Of a DNA stretch of 37,171 nucleotides, positions 33,901-37,171 are shown in pieces. Below the pieces are notes generated by a model, which saw only the letters and a program-made list of their open reading frames with translations, was not told where the DNA came from and ran no database searches. This stretch comes from DAOTWY01 sp003696565 (GTDB taxonomy: Bacteria; Chloroflexota; Anaerolineae; Aggregatilineales; Phototrophicaceae): positions 1 through 37,171 of the forward strand of contig DAOTWY010000026.1 in the NCBI GenBank assembly GCA_034435635.1. Reading direction: 5' to 3'. A program made the translations under genes and the position numbers. How positions within the stretch are numbered: the first letter of the stretch is position 1; each line of letters begins with the position of its first letter.

Positions 33901-34114
33901 CCTCAAAATCGCCAATGATCGTAAGAAGCGCACCAAATATCAGCCCTAACCATACAAACACGACAATCATAATACCAACAGCATATCGTTGAAGAATAGC
34001 TTGCTGTTTGCGATGCCCCAACGCCATAAACAAACTCGCCAAACTGAGCAAGATCATGGCAAAAAAATATAACAGCTCACCAGGTGGACGTACAAAAAGT
34101 GTTAACCAATCCAA
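30917..34114 (-). CDS. Large membrane sensor, histidine-kinase-like, phosphoacceptor His replaced by Gln
   Basis: A 1065-residue protein. Residues 1-235 hold seven or eight membrane helices. Residues about 265-415 resemble a GAF domain. Residues about 425-815 are long coiled coil, rich in Glu/Arg/Leu. The HisKA region reads LVQEFRTPMTSIMGY, where SHELRTPL is expected, so Gln836 (codon CAG, 31609-31607) replaces the phosphorylated His. The ATPase domain is intact: N box QLLTNAYLVSP, G1 DQGGGI, G2 GDTGVGLSIAKALIE. It may bind ATP and signal by conformation, or transfer phosphate elsewhere. The start is TTG, fixed by GGAGG seven bases ahead. No response regulator is adjacent. Confidence 0.85.
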   Translation of the reverse strand: MDWLTLFVRPPGELLYFFAMILLSLASLFMALGHRKQQAILQRYAVGIMIVVFVWLGLIFGALLTIIGDFEAAEVLPPLERFVGVITILFVGWAFVMPDDPDARSTVNLLISGISVAVVVGYILTIIHWHTLVGRVDFNLSVPGVTWTFVSFVLSVLGFILIALNYRRIIDTPLKIIFYLLLLIGFGNALFQISQGELIGHDAGIIRLAMFAAMCLVPVLVYRSVIQTLTLQTEALRTAPRPVEIVKPRSEPTSSPAEREAVQLLRALGIILENATADNIADRIIHAVMDILKVDLVAILRLKDANYVDVEIAYDKFMQRSITGMAINLEYQPTLMNSIERRAQRPLLPFRNENELRDLYTRLDIEQIGPVYFQPLSRGKEVVAVLLVALPYSNRELSRAEEELLKGVSVIASNLLALSYDAIDAQYLAEERAIEAMVTGVSPRDVSNEQLVSARQEMQASLKLAREQIAELSKQVSLLKIELEKERQRVAADLGDSQEALSASQQMLALNDANKRLRDERDELAKRLQEAEAALHGAFNTSDEVLYQDMIESLKREKADLEAQYHAMQAELELLRNSSGAVMNPEDIQSILERLTADQLRLKKERDQFKTKLIEIQEQLKTAGIETDTSGLAQLLNQLAEQRAFLQAENADLKREREQLLAERMRLAEAISEETERSERIQRLEETLKMVAGDREVALKQRDKIQREYDDLREKLSVLRARWKELEARANRSASEEAELSRLRAERDQLLAEKQAAEIERDQLLARIDGDRSRVEAIGNSGVGSLTAMIRDLTEQKQALQAQIEQKDARIAELEAQQSSMRYQLQDSELLLSLVQEFRTPMTSIMGYVDLLLSESAGILGEMQRKFLLRVETNVSRLEAMLNDLIKLTELDTGSYVFKPAPIDVTTMIEDTITHFSNQLREKDIVINLKLQEDIPPVSVDRDALHQTLGQLLTNAYLVSPPGAEITLTAFTQQAKLNGETEQDCLFVSIEDQGGGISPDDEQRVFARKYKAENPLIQGLGDTGVGLSIAKALIEAQGGRLWLETKEHIGSKFAFLLPIEAKVNT

Positions 34115-34161
34115 AGCGTAACCTCCATGTTCACTGAAAAAATTATAGCATCAATCAGCCG

Positions 34162-34190
34162 TTGACGCTGGTCATACACTCCGCTAGACT
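34162..34190 (+). promoter_or_regulatory. Promoter of the Nudix gene, start point at or near the ATG
   Basis: TTGACG (34162-34167) and TAGACT (34185-34190) are 17 bases apart. The expected start point, about seven bases after the -10, falls at 34197, the first base of the Nudix ATG. That fits the lack of a ribosome site. Confidence 0.55.
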
Positions 34191-34196
34191 CAGTTT

Positions 34197-34682
34197 ATGA
34201 TATTGCGTAAACTATCCTCAACCCTAGCACCCTGGCTATATCGCTTTCCCTGGCTAATTGCAATTCCCTATCGTATTTGGGCGTTTTTCCAGGCAAAGCA
34301 CACTGTTGGTGCAGTAGGGGTTATTTTTAACCCAAACGGACAAGTTTTATTGGTCAAGCATGTATTTCATCCCAAATATCCTTGGGGACTACCTGGGGGC
34401 TGGGTAGGATTTAAAGAAAACCCATCAGAAACAGTCCGCAGGGAAATTGAAGAAGAGATCGGTTTAAATGTTATTCCAACCATAATCTTATTGGTGGATA
34501 CACCACACGCCCGCCATCTGGATATAGCATATTTATGTGAACCCAGCAGTAACCTAGAAATCAAACAATTGAGCTTTGAATTGATTGATTATGGCTGGTT
34601 TGAGGTAACTGACTTACCTTGTCTGCTCCGTTTTCACTATGAAGCCATTCAAAAAGCTGTTGGCATGAGGTCTAACATATGA
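34197..34682 (+). CDS. Nudix hydrolase
   Basis: The protein is 161 residues. The Nudix box is complete: Gly-x5-Glu-x7-Arg-Glu-Ile-x-Glu-Glu-x-Gly-Leu, beginning GWVGFKENPSE and ending REIEEEIGL. The domain starts at about residue 37 (TVGAVGVIFNPNGQVLLVKH). Residues 1-33 are unusually aromatic and hydrophobic (APWLYRFPWLIAIPYRIWAF) and may associate with the membrane. It probably hydrolyses a nucleoside diphosphate linked to another group; the substrate is unknown. No ribosome site is visible. Its stop overlaps the next start as ATGA. Confidence 0.88.
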   Translation: MILRKLSSTLAPWLYRFPWLIAIPYRIWAFFQAKHTVGAVGVIFNPNGQVLLVKHVFHPKYPWGLPGGWVGFKENPSETVRREIEEEIGLNVIPTIILLVDTPHARHLDIAYLCEPSSNLEIKQLSFELIDYGWFEVTDLPCLLRFHYEAIQKAVGMRSNI

Positions 34683-36310
34683 GCGCAAGACGACGTAGAA
34701 ACCGCAGACGGCTACCATTACCTAGTTTGCGGCTTGTGTCTATTTTTATGTTATTAATCGCTGTTGGTATTTTATTGTTACAATTAGTCATCTTCACTCA
34801 GCAAGAAAGCCGCTTACCAGATAACATCATCGTGGCAGGAATTAATGTGAGCGGTATGACAGAAGCAGAAGCACGACTCGCTTGGGAACAAGCATACGCT
34901 CAACCTGTCATTTTATATTATGGAGATAGTCCCATTGTGCTAGAGCCTGCTCAGGTAGGTTTCCGCACGAATGTCCAAGTAATGTTAGCTGCTGCCAACA
35001 ATATTACAGAATCACAAGGATATTTTTGGGTGAGATATATTAATTACTTACTTGGGCAGGATTTACAGCGTAACACCCGCGTCTTACCCCTTTCGGCTGA
35101 TTATCAAGTGGGGTTACTGCGTCGCTTTCTAGAAGACATTGCCGCCCGATATGATAAACCACCCGGAGAAGCCTACTATGACATCCAAACACTGACCACT
35201 TTTTCAGGAGAACCAGGCTTTACATTGGATATTGAGCAAGCATTACAAGATGTCGATAACGCTTTGCGTGATCCGTATAATCGAATCGTTAATCTACCAA
35301 TTGGGGGTACAACCGCTAACCGCCCTAGCATCCAAACATTGAAAGACCTAATCGTTGCCTATTTGGATAGTAAAGGGTTTATCTATGATGGACAAACAAC
35401 CACCGCCGGAATATTCATCATGAACTTGCAGACAGGTGAAGAAGTTAATCTCTTAGGCGATGTTGCATTCAGTGCGGCAAGCACAACCAAAGTCGCTATT
35501 CTGATTGATTATTTCCGCTTTTTAGATAGTGAACCAAGCGATGATGAAAAATGGCTTTTAGCAAATTCCTTATTGTGCAGCGATAATGGATCATCTAATT
35601 TATTGATGGAAATTCTAGGAGGAGGAAATATTTTTAATGGCATCCTAAGCGTAACAAACACTGCACAACAAGCTGGTGCGGTCAATTCTTTTATCTCAGC
35701 ACCATTTGCTGAACCTGGAAGAGAGTTAGGGTCTATCCAAGTACCACAAGGCAATCCTAATCCCAATTACAATACTGACCCAGACCCATTCAATCAAATG
35801 ACGGCAGAAGATATCGGCACGCTTTATAACATGATGTATGATTGCGCAAATTACGGTTCTGGGTTGGCTGTTGCTTTTCCAGAAGGCACATTTACCCAGC
35901 GCGAATGTCGTCAGATGTTGGAACTCATGAGTGCCAATGATTTAGAGCGATTATTACAAGGTGGTATTCCCCCAGATGTGCGTATATCACATAAAAATGG
36001 TTGGTTAAATACGTCAGCAGTGGTTGGAGATGCTGGAATCGTCTATCCCCCCAATGGGCAAAACTATGTCATCGCTGTTTATTTGTGGAAAGATACAACA
36101 GCTGATGAAGCAACGCGGGTTGGTTTTGAAGAACTTTGGCCCCTGGTGGAAGATATTTCACGTGCAGCATGGAATTACTTTAGCCCGGAAGACGCTCTTC
36201 TCACCCGGCGCGATTTACCATTTACGGCGCGGGACTGTGAGCAAAACGGTTATCTACCACCATATGGACAGGTTGATTTAGATAACATCAATGGATGGCG
36301 TAATCCTTAA
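34679..36310 (+). CDS. Membrane-anchored class A beta-lactamase-like serine hydrolase
   Basis: A 543-residue protein with a basic N-terminus and one membrane helix at about 18-40, so the rest is extracytoplasmic. Residues about 45-220 hold a domain similar to the peptidoglycan-binding segment of VanW/YoaR-type proteins (NIIVAGINVSGMTEAEAR). Residues about 235-515 are a beta-lactamase class A fold with S268-T-T-K271, S301-D-N303 and K439-N-G441 in place of KTG. The active-site set is nearly complete. Resistance is not implied; wall-precursor hydrolysis is more likely. It is translationally coupled to the Nudix gene. Confidence 0.82.
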   Translation: MSARRRRNRRRLPLPSLRLVSIFMLLIAVGILLLQLVIFTQQESRLPDNIIVAGINVSGMTEAEARLAWEQAYAQPVILYYGDSPIVLEPAQVGFRTNVQVMLAAANNITESQGYFWVRYINYLLGQDLQRNTRVLPLSADYQVGLLRRFLEDIAARYDKPPGEAYYDIQTLTTFSGEPGFTLDIEQALQDVDNALRDPYNRIVNLPIGGTTANRPSIQTLKDLIVAYLDSKGFIYDGQTTTAGIFIMNLQTGEEVNLLGDVAFSAASTTKVAILIDYFRFLDSEPSDDEKWLLANSLLCSDNGSSNLLMEILGGGNIFNGILSVTNTAQQAGAVNSFISAPFAEPGRELGSIQVPQGNPNPNYNTDPDPFNQMTAEDIGTLYNMMYDCANYGSGLAVAFPEGTFTQRECRQMLELMSANDLERLLQGGIPPDVRISHKNGWLNTSAVVGDAGIVYPPNGQNYVIAVYLWKDTTADEATRVGFEELWPLVEDISRAAWNYFSPEDALLTRRDLPFTARDCEQNGYLPPYGQVDLDNINGWRNP

Positions 36311-36738
36311 CGAATCCGCTTTTCAAGCGTTAATTGATTGCGTTGTTCCGCATATTGATAGGTCACACGATCCATATATTTTTTAACAAAAAAAATACCC
36401 CATCCCCCACCCTCACGCTCTTCTAAAGCAGTGGTGGGGTTTGGCTCAGCACGTTCTAAAGGATTAAACGGTATTGCATCATCCAAAATTGTCACAGATA
36501 AACGATCTGGATATTGGCGACATACAAGATCAATGACAGGTTGTTGATCAGCATAATCCGCCTGACTATATCCATGTTCAATAATGTTCGTACAAATCTC
36601 TTCTATGGCAAGATAATATCGATGAATGGCATCATCATTCATGCCAGCAGCACGTGCCAGACGAGAAACAAACTCACAAGCTTCTTTCACTTTTTCCTGT
36701 AACGCGGGTATGCGTAAGCGGTGTTCCTGTATTGTCAT
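36307..36738 (-). CDS. RsbW/SpoIIAB-like anti-sigma serine kinase
   Basis: The protein is 143 residues and a single GHKL ATPase domain: N box AIEEICTNIIEHGY, G1-like LDDAIPFNP and GGGWGIFFVKKYMD. Kinases of this type phosphorylate a STAS antagonist and bind a sigma factor or another switch target. Its partner lies 16 bases upstream. No sigma factor gene is in the window, so the target is unknown. The stop overlaps that of the convergent hydrolase gene by three bases. Confidence 0.9.
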   Translation of the reverse strand: MTIQEHRLRIPALQEKVKEACEFVSRLARAAGMNDDAIHRYYLAIEEICTNIIEHGYSQADYADQQPVIDLVCRQYPDRLSVTILDDAIPFNPLERAEPNPTTALEEREGGGWGIFFVKKYMDRVTYQYAEQRNQLTLEKRIR

Positions 36739-36754
36739 GTTACTTTCTCAATAA

Positions 36755-37090
36755 TTAAAAACTACCAACTGCCTCCTGTGCAGAGGAAAAAATCTGAAGG
36801 ATAGTATCTAATCCTGCCATTTCAAATACTTCCATCACACGGTTCGATGGTTGTGCGATCCGTAAATCACCTGACGCGCGTTTTACCTTTTTGAGTGCAG
36901 CAACAATTTCCCGCAGTCCAGCACTACTCATATATTCAACACCACTTAAATCAGCTACGATATTGATATTACCCTCATCAATTGCTTGATTTAAAGCCTC
37001 TCCAAATTGGTTAGCCGTCATGCTATCAACCCGTCCACTGACCTCTATTAAAACAACTTCACCATCATGTTCAACATGAATATCCAACAT
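36755..37090 (-). CDS. STAS-domain anti-sigma factor antagonist
   Basis: The protein is 111 residues and one STAS domain (LDIHVEHDGEVVLIEVSGRVD). The phosphorylatable Ser lies in YMSSAGLREI, and the usual Gly-Leu and C-terminal helix follow. The ATG at 37090 has GGAG ten bases ahead; an earlier in-frame start adds 14 unlikely residues. With the following RsbW-like kinase it forms the usual two-gene partner switch: dephosphorylated antagonist binds the kinase and frees its target. The 81 bases from its start to the window edge hold no clear promoter. Confidence 0.92.
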   Translation of the reverse strand: MLDIHVEHDGEVVLIEVSGRVDSMTANQFGEALNQAIDEGNINIVADLSGVEYMSSAGLREIVAALKKVKRASGDLRIAQPSNRVMEVFEMAGLDTILQIFSSAQEAVGSF

Positions 37091-37171
37091 AAAATATTTT
37101 CTCCTGCCTGAGACTCCAGTGAAAATCAACACAATTACCCTTATTCTACAGGAATTTGTAGCGATATAATA

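Noticed and set aside
34679..36310. Antibiotic-resistance beta-lactamase
   Set aside because: The fold and active-site motifs fit class A serine hydrolases, but the membrane anchor, the extra N-terminal domain and the KNG motif point to a wall-related enzyme; resistance cannot be claimed.

Overview
The window is a dense, AT-leaning bacterial chromosome segment with no gap over 300 bases between genes. Gene content and style suggest a member of the Chloroflexota, probably Anaerolineae-like. Pointers are several envelope proteins with long Thr/Pro-rich linkers, a flavin-dependent ThyX, a suf operon carrying a Rieske ferredoxin, a group II truncated hemoglobin, and an exonuclease-type DinG with Fe-S cysteines. 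The assignment is an inference from gene content; no marker search was possible. Recognisable sigma70-type promoters recur, often with TATACT as the -10.

Layout. 1-986 (+): the 3' end of ruvA, then thyX. 991-2327 (-): a group II globin, a small membrane protein and a lipoprotein, ending in a terminator that lies inside the 3' end of thyX. 2413-8787 (+): a secreted protein with two PstS-like domains, a terminator, then dinG, a Cys-rich small protein and a HAD-DinB fusion, the last three tightly spaced. 8870-12569 (+): a histidine kinase, a long-chain polyprenyl diphosphate synthase and the NAD(P)HX repair enzyme NnrDE. 12546-13536 (-): three small membrane proteins. 13678-14850 (+): an SRPBCC protein with a long acidic tail.

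14887-21697 (-): tRNA-His, then, reading in the direction of transcription from 21697 downward, sufC-sufB-sufD, an internal terminator, sufS, a Rieske ferredoxin, a glycerophosphodiesterase and a methyltransferase. A near-consensus promoter with inverted repeats drives the suf genes. A MIP18/SufT-like gene is divergent from sufC, so the Fe-S assembly machinery is grouped here, without a SufU or SufE in view.

22306-25569 (-): a multidomain SH3b/barrel/M23 wall hydrolase and selD. SelD is itself a selenoprotein: an in-frame TGA sits at the catalytic Cys position, so naive calling truncates it. 25688-25761 (+): tRNA-Pro. 25798-27887: a lipoprotein and, divergently, an FtsK/SpoIIIE-like protein whose P-loop is destroyed. 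27926-34114 (-): an LCP-family protein, a LysM protein and a 1065-residue histidine-kinase-like sensor whose phosphoacceptor His is Gln; the kinase and LysM genes overlap. 34197-36310 (+): a Nudix hydrolase coupled to a membrane-anchored class A beta-lactamase-like serine hydrolase. 36307-37090 (-): an RsbW-type kinase and its STAS partner.

The parts that stand out are the pseudo-enzymes (His-less kinase, P-loop-less FtsK, degenerate HAD and receiver domains), the selenoprotein SelD, and the envelope module from LCP to the sensor kinase.
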